NCBI GenBank assembly: GCA_023474015.1
Contig: JAMCYN010000009.1
Coordinates: forward strand, 1-13,791
From: Armatimonadota bacterium
GTDB taxonomy: Bacteria; Armatimonadota; UBA5829
Length of the DNA: 13,791 nucleotides
Direction of reading: 5' to 3'
Part shown: piece after piece, positions 6,905 to 13,784 of the stretch
Numbering within the stretch: the first letter of the stretch is position 1
Layout: every line of letters starts with the position of its first letter
Notes under the pieces: generated by a model
What the model saw: only the letters and a program-made list of their open reading frames with translations
What the model was told of the DNA's origin: nothing
Database searches by the model: none
Translations under genes and position numbers: made by a program

Positions 6905-7542
6905 CTCAGCTTACCATCTTCGCGCAGCCTCAGAAACTCGTACGCCAGTATTGCGCTGGGGACTTCCACACAAGTCGCCAGCTTCTCGAAAACGCGAGCG
7001 AGGGAGCGTTTGTGAATTTCGTCGGACTCGTCAGTGTAGTTGAATTTCTTTACGGCCTCGTTGATGACGCCGAAGCAATGCATAATAAACTGTCCCCTGG
7101 ACTGGGCAAACTGCCTGCCCTGAAGCCTTGCATAGCCGCGCGTTACCGCCTCCGCCACTTCTTCCCAAGCCAACTCGACCGCGCGCTCGGCGGCCCGTCG
7201 CTCGCTCATCGTGGTCTGGCTGGCGTCGCGCGTGGCCTGGAGCTTCTTGTAGTTCTCGTAGTCCTTAAGGGTCGTCCCCTCGACTATCTTCAGACGGAGC
7301 TTCTGCTTCGCGACATCGCTGATGCACTGCTCGATGATAGCCTGGTGCTGGCTGCTGCGGAGATGGCCGGCCATTGGCATGTCGGCATTGGAGAAGCCCA
7401 GCACGAAATAGCCGTCCTCGATGGTGAGCCCTGTGCCGAGTTCGACCGCCCTATAGAGCGTGGGGGCGATGATGCGGTCCTTTACCTTCTCGGCGGCGAC
7501 AAGCCACATTTGATGAATTTGCTGTTGGGTTAATTCAGTCAT
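6901..7542 (-). CDS. Unassigned protein with a DnaA domain I-like N-terminus
   Basis: 213 residues, no signal peptide or membrane segment. I do not recognise a named family. Residues about 9-95 follow the pattern of DnaA domain I: an early helix with MWLVAAEKVKDRI, then TLYRAVE, a hairpin around LTIEDGYFVLGFSN, a helix containing HQAIIEQCISDVA, and a last strand LRLKIVEGT that resembles the DnaA_N ending. There is no Walker A, Walker B or helix-turn-helix, so this is not a full DnaA. The remainder (about 96-213) looks wholly helical and charged, with possible coiled-coil character at SERRAAERAVELAWEEVAEAV. Domain I in DnaA mediates protein contacts (helicase, DiaA, self), so a protein-interaction role is an inference only. 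It is the first gene after a strong promoter and overlaps the pseudopilin by four bases. The ATG at 7542 is chosen; AGGAAG lies 14 bases upstream, a rather long spacing. Confidence 0.55.
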   Translation of the reverse strand: MTELTQQQIHQMWLVAAEKVKDRIIAPTLYRAVELGTGLTIEDGYFVLGFSNADMPMAGHLRSSQHQAIIEQCISDVAKQKLRLKIVEGTTLKDYENYKKLQATRDASQTTMSERRAAERAVELAWEEVAEAVTRGYARLQGRQFAQSRGQFIMHCFGVINEAVKKFNYTDESDEIHKRSLARVFEKLATCVEVPSAILAYEFLRLREDGKLS

Positions 7543-7580
7543 TGCTGCGTTCGGTTCTTCCTGTCCAAGTGATCAGGAAT

Positions 7581-7609
7581 ATGATATATATCGATGCGGC
7601 CTTTGTCAA
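7581..7609 (-). promoter_or_regulatory. Strong sigma70-type promoter overlapping the nuoN stop codon
   Basis: On the - strand a perfect TTGACA (7609-7604) is followed by a 17-base spacer and TATCAT (7586-7581), five of six matches to TATAAT. The TGA inside TTGACA is the nuoN stop codon (7608-7606). The predicted start near 7574 gives a leader of about 32 bases to the ATG at 7542. A 10-base perfect palindrome GATATATATC (7583-7592) covers part of the -10 region and spacer and might be an operator, though it could merely reflect AT richness. The promoter would drive the DnaA-domain-I-like gene, the pseudopilin and both fumarase genes. No hairpin terminator for the nuo operon is seen between nuoN and this promoter, so read-through transcription is likely in addition. 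Confidence 0.75.
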
Positions 7610-9279
7610 CGTGGAGCATTGACCAGGGCGGTATAGACGGCCCCCGATGTCAAATTGGAAATCGGCCACGCTGCGACTATGAGGCCGAGCGTCAGGACCA
7701 GCAGAATGACAACTGCCGCATTCACTCCGAACGTGCCGTGGATGTCCAGCTTCTTTTCACACGTGGAGAAGAACATCAGCCGGACCACGTTGAGGTAATA
7801 GTAAGCCGATATTACGCTGTTCACCACGCCCACTGTGGCAAGAACGATGAGCTCGGTATGGCCCTCCAGACCCGTTCGGATGGCTCCTCCGAATATGAAC
7901 AGCTTGCCCAGGAAACCGGCCGTGGGCGGAACCCCCGCGAGAGAGACCAGGAATATAGTAAGCGCGCAAGCATACAGCGGGGAACGCCGCATCAGGCCGC
8001 CATAGCCCTCGATGGCATCAGAGCCAAGGCGCTTGCCTACCGCTACAACGACGGCGAATGCTCCCAGGTTCATAAGCAGATAGGCGGCCATGTAGATCAG
8101 CACACCCTGCAGATCCCATGGGACCGATTGGGAGCCGACATTCGCGTGCACCGCCGCGCTGGGTATGATAGCCATCGCCCTCGGCCCAGCGAAGTAGTGC
8201 ATCGCGGTCAGCACGCCGACCATCAGATAACCGACCTGCGCGATGCTCGAATAGGCCAGCATGCGCTTGATGTTGCGCTGCCAGATAGCGACCGTGTTGC
8301 CGTAGAACATAGTGGCCACTGTAAGGACCACAAGTACCCAGTACCAGCTCAGCGCACTTGGTGTATCGGGCCCGGCGACCACCATCAGGAATCTGACCAC
8401 CACTGCCAACCCCGCAGCCTTGCTGACGACTGACAAGAACGCCGTGACGGGTGTCGGCGCGCCCTCGTAAGTGTCGGGAGCCCAGAAGTGGAACGGCACC
8501 AGCGCCAGCTTGAAGCCTAGGCCGACTAGCACAAACATTATACCGACCCATCCGGCCCCGCTCGCGGCGGGCCCGACCTGTCCGGCTGTCCCTTTCGCGA
8601 AGAAACCCGCCGCTATCGCGCTCAGCGAAGTATTGCCGCCGGTAACCCCGAACAGAATCGACATTCCGTAGAGCATTATCGCCGAACACGCCGCGCCATA
8701 TAGGAAATACTTAAGACCAGCTTCGGCTGAGCGACGATCTGTCTTGGCGAATGCCGCGAGGATATAGCTTGTCAAGCTCAAAAACTCGATTGCTAGGTAG
8801 ATCGCGATCAGGTCCGACGCGGCGGCGGCGAGCGACGCGGCAACCGTCGCGAACATCAGAAGCGTGTAATACTCAGCCTTGTGAATCTGATTTTCGCCGA
8901 AGTGGTCCAGCGACAACAGCATCACGACCAGCGTCCCGGCGAACGCGATGAACGAGATAATCGCGGCAAATGGGTCGACCGTGAGCTGAGCGTGGCCTCC
9001 GGCGGTCACGAACAGGCCGGTTGCCGGTATGCGCACGACCAGGTCGCCGATGGCGGCGCTGACAGTCCGGCTGCTCAACGCCATCGACTCCCAAACGACT
9101 CCACCCGCGAACAGAAGCCCGCCGGCGGTCAAGACCGGGGCGATATACTGCGTGGGCAGGAAGTAATCGAGCCCCTCATGCGGTCTCTTGGCCGCGATAA
9201 CGCCCAACAGCAGCACGACTATCGCCGCGATGCTTAGAAACAGAGCCGGTGCTATTAATGTAAGGTTGCCTATATACAT
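7606..9279 (-). CDS. nuoN: NADH-quinone oxidoreductase subunit N
   Basis: 557 residues, about 14 discontinuous or regular membrane helices, somewhat longer than the usual 480-500 because of extra loops (for instance around residues 228-243 and 302-312). It is one of the three antiporter-like subunits of complex I that pump protons in the inner membrane. Key charged residues can be placed: Glu165 in YLAIEFLSLTSY (E. coli Glu133), Lys257 in GLGFKLALVPFHFWAPD (Lys217), Lys287 in SVVSKAAGL (Lys247) and Lys459 in PPTAGFLGKLF (Lys395). The 30-residue spacing between the two middle lysines is conserved. The ATG at 9279 has only a weak Shine-Dalgarno and lies 34 bases after the preceding MNT gene. 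In most nuo operons nuoN directly follows nuoM; here a three-gene cassette intervenes. Confidence 0.95.
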   Translation of the reverse strand: MYIGNLTLIAPALFLSIAAIVVLLLGVIAAKRPHEGLDYFLPTQYIAPVLTAGGLLFAGGVVWESMALSSRTVSAAIGDLVVRIPATGLFVTAGGHAQLTVDPFAAIISFIAFAGTLVVMLLSLDHFGENQIHKAEYYTLLMFATVAASLAAAASDLIAIYLAIEFLSLTSYILAAFAKTDRRSAEAGLKYFLYGAACSAIMLYGMSILFGVTGGNTSLSAIAAGFFAKGTAGQVGPAASGAGWVGIMFVLVGLGFKLALVPFHFWAPDTYEGAPTPVTAFLSVVSKAAGLAVVVRFLMVVAGPDTPSALSWYWVLVVLTVATMFYGNTVAIWQRNIKRMLAYSSIAQVGYLMVGVLTAMHYFAGPRAMAIIPSAAVHANVGSQSVPWDLQGVLIYMAAYLLMNLGAFAVVVAVGKRLGSDAIEGYGGLMRRSPLYACALTIFLVSLAGVPPTAGFLGKLFIFGGAIRTGLEGHTELIVLATVGVVNSVISAYYYLNVVRLMFFSTCEKKLDIHGTFGVNAAVVILLVLTLGLIVAAWPISNLTSGAVYTALVNAPR

Positions 9280-9313
9280 AATGTTATCTTGATGTTCTCA
9301 ATTCCAGCGCGTC

Positions 9314-9595
9314 TCAGGCCACACGCCGCAACTCGCCTTCCTCCACCAAATACTCCGTAAATGGATTGGATTCATCGAGATCGACTAAGTCCAAAGGCCT
9401 GGAAACAGCAAAGGTAACCTCGCTCATCGCTCGAAAGAACTTCTCCGGCGCCAGCCCGCGTACAGCAAGGTCGATATCGGAATCAGGTCTCAATTCGCCG
9501 TGCGCCGCCGATCCGAACACAAAGACCTCGGTGGCTCCCGCCTCCTGCAAAATGCGAGCCGCCGTCTGTATGTCTACTTGATCAACCGCGTTCAC
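9314..9595 (-). CDS. MNT-fold nucleotidyltransferase (MntA-like), second copy
   Basis: 93 residues, a minimal nucleotidyltransferase domain. It has the complete GSX10DXD motif (Gly28-Ser29, Asp40, Asp42, within FVFGSAAHG and DSDIDLAV), and Asp69 in PLDLVDLD supplies the third metal ligand. MntA antitoxins use this fold to transfer AMP from ATP to a tyrosine of the cognate HEPN toxin. The GTG at 9595 is supported by GAGGTG at 9606-9601, five bases upstream; this Shine-Dalgarno overlaps the HEPN stop codon as TGAGGTG. The gene starts nine bases after the HEPN gene. Its sequence differs from the MNT upstream of HEPN: it has RGLAPEKFF after DLAV and a FTEYLVEEGEL C-terminus, a subfamily often paired with a different HEPN type. 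Its actual partner here is therefore uncertain. Confidence 0.85.
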   Translation of the reverse strand: MNAVDQVDIQTAARILQEAGATEVFVFGSAAHGELRPDSDIDLAVRGLAPEKFFRAMSEVTFAVSRPLDLVDLDESNPFTEYLVEEGELRRVA

Positions 9596-9600
9596 GGAAA

Positions 9601-9606
9601 CACCTC
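9601..9606 (-). promoter_or_regulatory. Shine-Dalgarno deciding the GTG start of the second MNT gene
   Basis: GAGGTG on the - strand lies five bases upstream of GTG at 9595. The HEPN stop codon TGA shares bases with it, so ribosomes ending HEPN translation release directly on this site, implying coupled synthesis of toxin and downstream nucleotidyltransferase. Confidence 0.6.
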
Positions 9607-9964
9607 AATCCTCATCTTGCGATTCCGGGAACTCCCGCAACAGAATATCAGTAATCTTTTCTCGCAGAACGGGTGCGTCCACCATCGCAGCATCCCAAAC
9701 TCTATCCCAATCGACGGCAAAGTAAGCGTGTATGGCGAAGTTCCTGAACGCCACTATGTCCGCCCATTCGATATCCTGATGCCGCGCTCGCGTCCCAGCC
9801 GAGACGTGCGCCGCCGCTTCACCGATTATCAGCAACTTATGCAAGACCGCGCTACGCATCATCTCCGACCAATCAAATTGATCTCGATCACAGCCGGAAA
9901 GGAAATCCCTGATGGAGTCAGCGGCCTCTACGATATCCTCAAGATACAGTCCCTCATCCCGCAT
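9605..9964 (-). CDS. hepT: HEPN-domain toxin, HepT type (DUF86)
   Basis: 119 residues, all helical, typical DUF86 length. The N-terminus MRDEGLYLEDIVEAADSI and the middle LLIIGEAAAHVS fit the family. The RX4HXY motif is complete: Arg74, His79 and Tyr81 in FRNFAIHAYF. Arg and His form the RNase active site of HEPN dimers, and the tyrosine is the residue that MntA adenylylates in the characterised Shewanella oneidensis HepT-MntA pair. The protein is therefore predicted to be an active RNase toxin (RNA target unknown) that a nucleotidyltransferase neutralises by modification. The start ATG at 9964 overlaps the upstream MNT gene by 11 bases, and a second MNT gene begins nine bases downstream, so HEPN is sandwiched between two candidate antitoxins. 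The whole cassette sits between nuoM and nuoN. Confidence 0.88.
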   Translation of the reverse strand: MRDEGLYLEDIVEAADSIRDFLSGCDRDQFDWSEMMRSAVLHKLLIIGEAAAHVSAGTRARHQDIEWADIVAFRNFAIHAYFAVDWDRVWDAAMVDAPVLREKITDILLREFPESQDED

Positions 9965-10256
9965 AGATCACCTGCGCACTATCAAGGACCGGTCGGCGAA
10001 TCCTGCGTTTCAGGCCCGCTTTCGGAACCAGGTCAACTTCTCGCCCCAATATGCCGGACAATTCTCGCATCAGGCCCGCCATGCCAAGGAACCCAATAAG
10101 CGCACCCGGCTCGAACTCGACCAGCACATCAATATCGCTCTCTGGCCGGAAGTCGGGACCCAGAACGGAGCCGAAGAGCGCAAGCTCCTTTACATAGTAT
10201 TTCTTGCACACTTCCTTTATCGCGTCTGTCGGGATGTCTATGGGCAGCTTGTCCAT
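9954..10256 (-). CDS. mntA: MNT-fold nucleotidyltransferase antitoxin (MntA-like), first copy
   Basis: 100 residues with a full GSX10DXD motif: LALFGSVLG (Gly29-Ser30) and SDIDVLVEFEPG (Asp41, Asp43), plus Asp75 in REVDLVPK. The C-terminus RRPVLDSAQVIYAG is typical of the short MNT proteins commonly encoded next to DUF86 HEPN genes, so this is the likely cognate antitoxin. The expected reaction is transfer of AMP from ATP to the HEPN tyrosine, switching off RNase activity. The start is the ATG at 10256 with GAGAGG about eight bases upstream. The gene begins only 16 bases after the nuoM stop codon and overlaps the HEPN gene by 11 bases, so the cassette appears transcriptionally joined to the nuo operon. 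No separate promoter is evident in the 16-base gap; one inside nuoM cannot be excluded. Confidence 0.87.
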   Translation of the reverse strand: MDKLPIDIPTDAIKEVCKKYYVKELALFGSVLGPDFRPESDIDVLVEFEPGALIGFLGMAGLMRELSGILGREVDLVPKAGLKRRIRRPVLDSAQVIYAG

Positions 10257-10272
10257 GGTGATGCCTCTCGCG

Positions 10273-11793
10273 TCAGTGCAGTACCTTTAGTATAGCACCC
10301 GACGCAGAATTGAAGAAGCTCAGCACCGGCCCGGGAATAATGCCGAAGAAAAGCATCAACACCATCAGCGGCGCGAGGGCTACGATCTCGCGGCCGTCGG
10401 CGTCGGGCATCTGCTCCCACTTTGCATTGAGCGGGCCGAGCAGCACTCGCTGGATCATCCAGAGCATGTAAGCCGCCGTGACTACCACGCCGATCAGCGC
10501 AAGGCCCGCGATGAGCGGGCTGGCGTCGTATGTGCCCGTCAGAACCGACAACTCAGCGATGAACCCCGTCATACCGGGCAATCCCAGCGATGCGAAGCTG
10601 CAGAACGTCAGCATTCCGGCATACACCGGCACCCTCGCGCCAAGACCGCCGAACGCGGCGAGGTCCCTAGTATGTGTGCGCTCATAAACAACGCCAACAA
10701 GGAAGAATAACGCGCCCGTTATGAGTCCGTGGCTGAACGCCTGCATCTGCGCGCCGTTCAAGGCGGCCGCTCTCGCTGCGTCGGTCATACCAGGGATGGT
10801 CGCGCCCGCAATCGCACAGCCGAGGGTCACATAGCCCATATGGTTCACGGATGAATACGCGATCAGCTTCTTGAGGTCCGTCTGAGCCATCGCGACAAAC
10901 GCGCCGTAGATGATCGCGATCAGTGAGACGACAGCAATAATCATCCAATACTTGGCGAACTGCTCCGGCATCATCGGCATCAGTATGCGCATAAAACCGT
11001 AGCTTCCCATTTTCAGAAGGACGCCCGCAAGGATAACCGAACCGGCGGTCGGCGCTTCGACGTGAGCGTCCGGCAGCCATGTGTGGAACGGGAACATCGG
11101 AACCTTGATCGCGAACCCGACAAATAATCCCCAAAACACGAGCGACCCGACTATGCCGAGGTCGGTCGCGAACGGCCGCGCCTGAGCGAGAGCGAGCATA
11201 TTGAATGTGTGGCCGCCGTTGAAATAGAGGGCGAATATTGCAAGCAGCATGCCCATACTGCCGATCATCGTGTATAGGAAAAACTTGATCGCGGCGTATT
11301 CCCTGCGCGGGCCGCCCCAGATGCCGATCAGGAAATACATCGGCACCAGCGAGACTTCCCAGAACACAAAGAACAAAACGAAGTCCAGGGAAGTAAACAC
11401 CCCCAGCATTCCCGTCTCAAGCAGCAGGAACATCCAGAAGTATTCCTTGGGCCGCAACTCGATGAATGTCGAGTAGATCAGGCTCAGCGTGCTCAACAGT
11501 GTGGTCAGGAAGATAAGCGGAATGCTCAGGCTGTCCACGCCCATCGCGAAGCTCACGCCCAGCGACGGAATCCACGGCACGTTGACCAGGAACTGCGCGC
11601 CTTTGGGGAACTGTGCCCCGGTGGCGCTGGTGTGCATCCACAGCCATATCGATAGCACCAGCGGCACGAAGCTGATAGCTATAGACGTCCATTTTATCGC
11701 GCCCGGCTTCTGTCGGGGGATGAACATTATTATCGCCGCCCCCAACAGAGGCAGGAACGTGATTATCGGTAGAATCCAGCGAGTGAAATCCAT
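10273..11793 (-). CDS. nuoM: NADH-quinone oxidoreductase subunit M
   Basis: 506 residues, the normal length for NuoM, with about 14 membrane helices. Functionally important residues are visible: Glu146 in FFVFWEVSLVPMY (E. coli Glu144), Lys230 in FAIKVPMFPFHTWLPDAH (Lys234), Lys261 in VLLKMGSYG (Lys265) and Glu414 in GMTGFIAELSVL (Glu407). The block TDLKKLIAYSSVNHMGY is also classic. It is an antiporter-like proton channel of complex I in the inner membrane. The ATG at 11793 is preceded by GGGAGGAAGC (Shine-Dalgarno about 11798-11802). The upstream nuoL frame extends 31 bases into it. Downstream is the MNT-HEPN-MNT cassette, not the usual nuoN. Confidence 0.96.
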   Translation of the reverse strand: MDFTRWILPIITFLPLLGAAIIMFIPRQKPGAIKWTSIAISFVPLVLSIWLWMHTSATGAQFPKGAQFLVNVPWIPSLGVSFAMGVDSLSIPLIFLTTLLSTLSLIYSTFIELRPKEYFWMFLLLETGMLGVFTSLDFVLFFVFWEVSLVPMYFLIGIWGGPRREYAAIKFFLYTMIGSMGMLLAIFALYFNGGHTFNMLALAQARPFATDLGIVGSLVFWGLFVGFAIKVPMFPFHTWLPDAHVEAPTAGSVILAGVLLKMGSYGFMRILMPMMPEQFAKYWMIIAVVSLIAIIYGAFVAMAQTDLKKLIAYSSVNHMGYVTLGCAIAGATIPGMTDAARAAALNGAQMQAFSHGLITGALFFLVGVVYERTHTRDLAAFGGLGARVPVYAGMLTFCSFASLGLPGMTGFIAELSVLTGTYDASPLIAGLALIGVVVTAAYMLWMIQRVLLGPLNAKWEQMPDADGREIVALAPLMVLMLFFGIIPGPVLSFFNSASGAILKVLH

Positions 11794-13784
11794 GCTTCCT
11801 CCCTAAAATGCCCAAACAAGACCACCGCGCTGATGATGACCATCGCGACGACAAGCATAAAAACGTATTGCTGGACGACGCCGGTCTGCACGTAACGCAG
11901 GCTTCGGCCAACTGAACCCGTTATCCAGCCGACCAGGTTCACCAGCCCGTCCACGACGTTGCGGTCGAACCATCCCCACACCCTGGATGCGACCAGGGAT
12001 ATATAGCCGACGCCGTTGACGATGCAGTAGTCGATCACCCATTTGTCGAACCAGTACATCGCCGCCGCGACAAACATCAGCGCGCGGATAACGGTGGCCT
12101 GGTAAATCTCATCAATGTAATACTTGTTCTCAACTATCTTCGCGAGCCAGCCGAACGCGGGCTCGAGCTTTTCGATCTTCAGAATCGGTTTGAGCCAGAT
12201 GATCGAGGCAAGGCCGATACCCGCGAGCGCGGCAAACGTGCCGATGAAGAAGACCGGCCAGAAAATGCCGCCGTGCGGGATCATTTCCAGTCGAGTCTCC
12301 AAAACCTTCTCGAAGTGCTCGCCGAGAACCGGGGCCACGTTGTGCTCGAAAGCATTATGGAACGGCGTGCCCACCCATCCGGCACAGATCGCCAGAATTG
12401 CAAGTATAACGAGCGGCACGAGCATAACCTTCGGGCTCTCGTGAGCGTGAATCTCGTGGTTGCGCGGCTCGCCGTGGAAGGTCTTATAAATCAGCCGGAA
12501 CATATAGAATGCCGTGGTGAACGCTCCGAGCACACCGGCGCAGAACACGATCTTGTTGGTATGGAACGCCACCGTCAGGATCTCTTCCTTGCTCCAGCCG
12601 CCCGCCGTGACGAACGGCAGCCCGCACAGCGACAGGGTGGAGATCAGGAATGTCCAATATGTCCACGGCATCTTCTTGCGCAGGCCGCCCATCTCGCGGA
12701 TGTCCTGTGTGCCTGTTCCATGAATGACGCTGCCCGAACCTAAGAACAACTGCGCCTTGAAGAACGCATGCGTCATCAGGTGGAATATGGCGGCGACATA
12801 GCCGAACACGCCGAGCGACATTACCATATAACCGAGCTGGCTGACTGTCGAGTAGGCGAGAATCTTCTTGATATCGTTCTGAGCGATGCCGATGGAGGCC
12901 GCGAACAACGCGGTGAACGCGCCGACGTAGGCGACCGCGGTCAGCGCCACGTGACTTGTGTCAGCGAGATAGACCGGATACATCCTGGCGACAAGGTAGA
13001 CACCGGCTGCGACCATCGTGGCGGCGTGGATCAACGCCGATACGGGGGTCGGGCCCTCCATAGCGTCCGGGAGCCAAACATGCAGCGGGAACTGCGCGGA
13101 CTTGCCGACCGCTCCGGCAAAGAGCAGCAGACCGGCCATCGCCGCGAGCGGAATCGCCCACGGGCCGATGTGCATAATCGCGCTCAGCTTGTCCAGATTC
13201 TCGAAGATACCGGCCTTGCCGAACAGATTGAACGAGTGTGTCCGGGTGAAGAGCAGGATGAAACCGGCCATGAAGCCGATGTCGCCTATGCGGTTGACCA
13301 GGAACGCCTTCTTCGCCGCGCGCATCGCCGACGGCTTCTCGAACCAGAACCCGATCAGCAGATATGACGTGAGGCCAACCAGCTCCCAGCTCATGAACAT
13401 CAACAGGATGTTGTTCGCGGTGACAAGCGTCAACATAGCCGCCGAGAACAGCGAGAGGTAGGCGAAATACCGGGGGTAGCGCTTGTCGCCGTGCATGTAG
13501 CCGACTGAATAGATCATCACCATCGAGGCGACGACCGTCACGACCAGCAGCATCACCACGGTCAGCGCGTCCACGCTGAAGCCCATATCGATGAACGAGC
13601 TGCCTACCGGCATCCAGGGCACAACCACGCTGTAAAGCCCATGATTCGCCTGCGCGCCGCCGAGAATGAACCACTGCGCCGCAATCACGAGCGATATCAC
13701 AAGCGAGGTGAGCATCCCCGCGATGGCGACATACGCGCCCTCGCCCGGGAGCTTCTTCCCGAACGCGATAATCAGCCAGCTCGG
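11763..13784 (-). CDS. nuoL: NADH-quinone oxidoreductase subunit L, 5' end unresolved
   Basis: 650 residues from the first ATG at 13715. The 23 codons upstream (to 13784) also encode conserved NuoL N-terminal sequence, IIAFGKKLPGEGAYVAIAGM, so 13715 is not the true start. An in-frame TAA at 13787-13785 and the window edge then cut the gene; this stop lies in a 20-base inverted copy of internal nuoL and is probably artefactual. Counting from the 13715 ATG, key residues are Glu111 in FMSWELVGLTSYLLIGFW (E. coli Glu144), Asp145 (Asp178), Lys205 in GAVGKSAQFPLHVWLPDAM (Lys229), Lys320 in HAFFKAQLFL (Lys342) and Lys376 in WSKEEIL (Lys399). The C-terminal part from about residue 520 holds the long lateral helix and last TM that brace the membrane arm. 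It is the distal proton-pumping subunit of complex I. The last codons overlap nuoM by 31 bases. Confidence 0.94.
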   Translation of the reverse strand, partial: PSWLIIAFGKKLPGEGAYVAIAGMLTSLVISLVIAAQWFILGGAQANHGLYSVVVPWMPVGSSFIDMGFSVDALTVVMLLVVTVVASMVMIYSVGYMHGDKRYPRYFAYLSLFSAAMLTLVTANNILLMFMSWELVGLTSYLLIGFWFEKPSAMRAAKKAFLVNRIGDIGFMAGFILLFTRTHSFNLFGKAGIFENLDKLSAIMHIGPWAIPLAAMAGLLLFAGAVGKSAQFPLHVWLPDAMEGPTPVSALIHAATMVAAGVYLVARMYPVYLADTSHVALTAVAYVGAFTALFAASIGIAQNDIKKILAYSTVSQLGYMVMSLGVFGYVAAIFHLMTHAFFKAQLFLGSGSVIHGTGTQDIREMGGLRKKMPWTYWTFLISTLSLCGLPFVTAGGWSKEEILTVAFHTNKIVFCAGVLGAFTTAFYMFRLIYKTFHGEPRNHEIHAHESPKVMLVPLVILAILAICAGWVGTPFHNAFEHNVAPVLGEHFEKVLETRLEMIPHGGIFWPVFFIGTFAALAGIGLASIIWLKPILKIEKLEPAFGWLAKIVENKYYIDEIYQATVIRALMFVAAAMYWFDKWVIDYCIVNGVGYISLVASRVWGWFDRNVVDGLVNLVGWITGSVGRSLRYVQTGVVQQYVFMLVVAMVIISAVVLFGHFREEAWISLAGFYR
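12825..12844 (+). repeat. Internal nuoL copy of a 20-base inverted repeat
   Basis: The + strand reads CATATAACCGAGCTGGCTGA, which is the reverse complement of 13772-13791. On the - strand it encodes part of the conserved VSQLGYMV block of NuoL, so this is the genuine copy and the window-edge copy is the suspect one. Confidence 0.85.

Noticed and set aside
7583..7592. GATATATATC palindrome as an operator
   Set aside because: It is only 10 bases and made of alternating AT, easily produced by an AT-rich -10 region; mentioned under the promoter but not called as its own site.
7594..8433. Long + strand open frame antisense to nuoN (279 codons), and similar ones opposite nuoL
   Set aside because: Composition is rich in His, Arg, Asp and Gln as expected from the antisense of membrane-protein codons. 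There is no domain, and the nuo frames are clearly coding.
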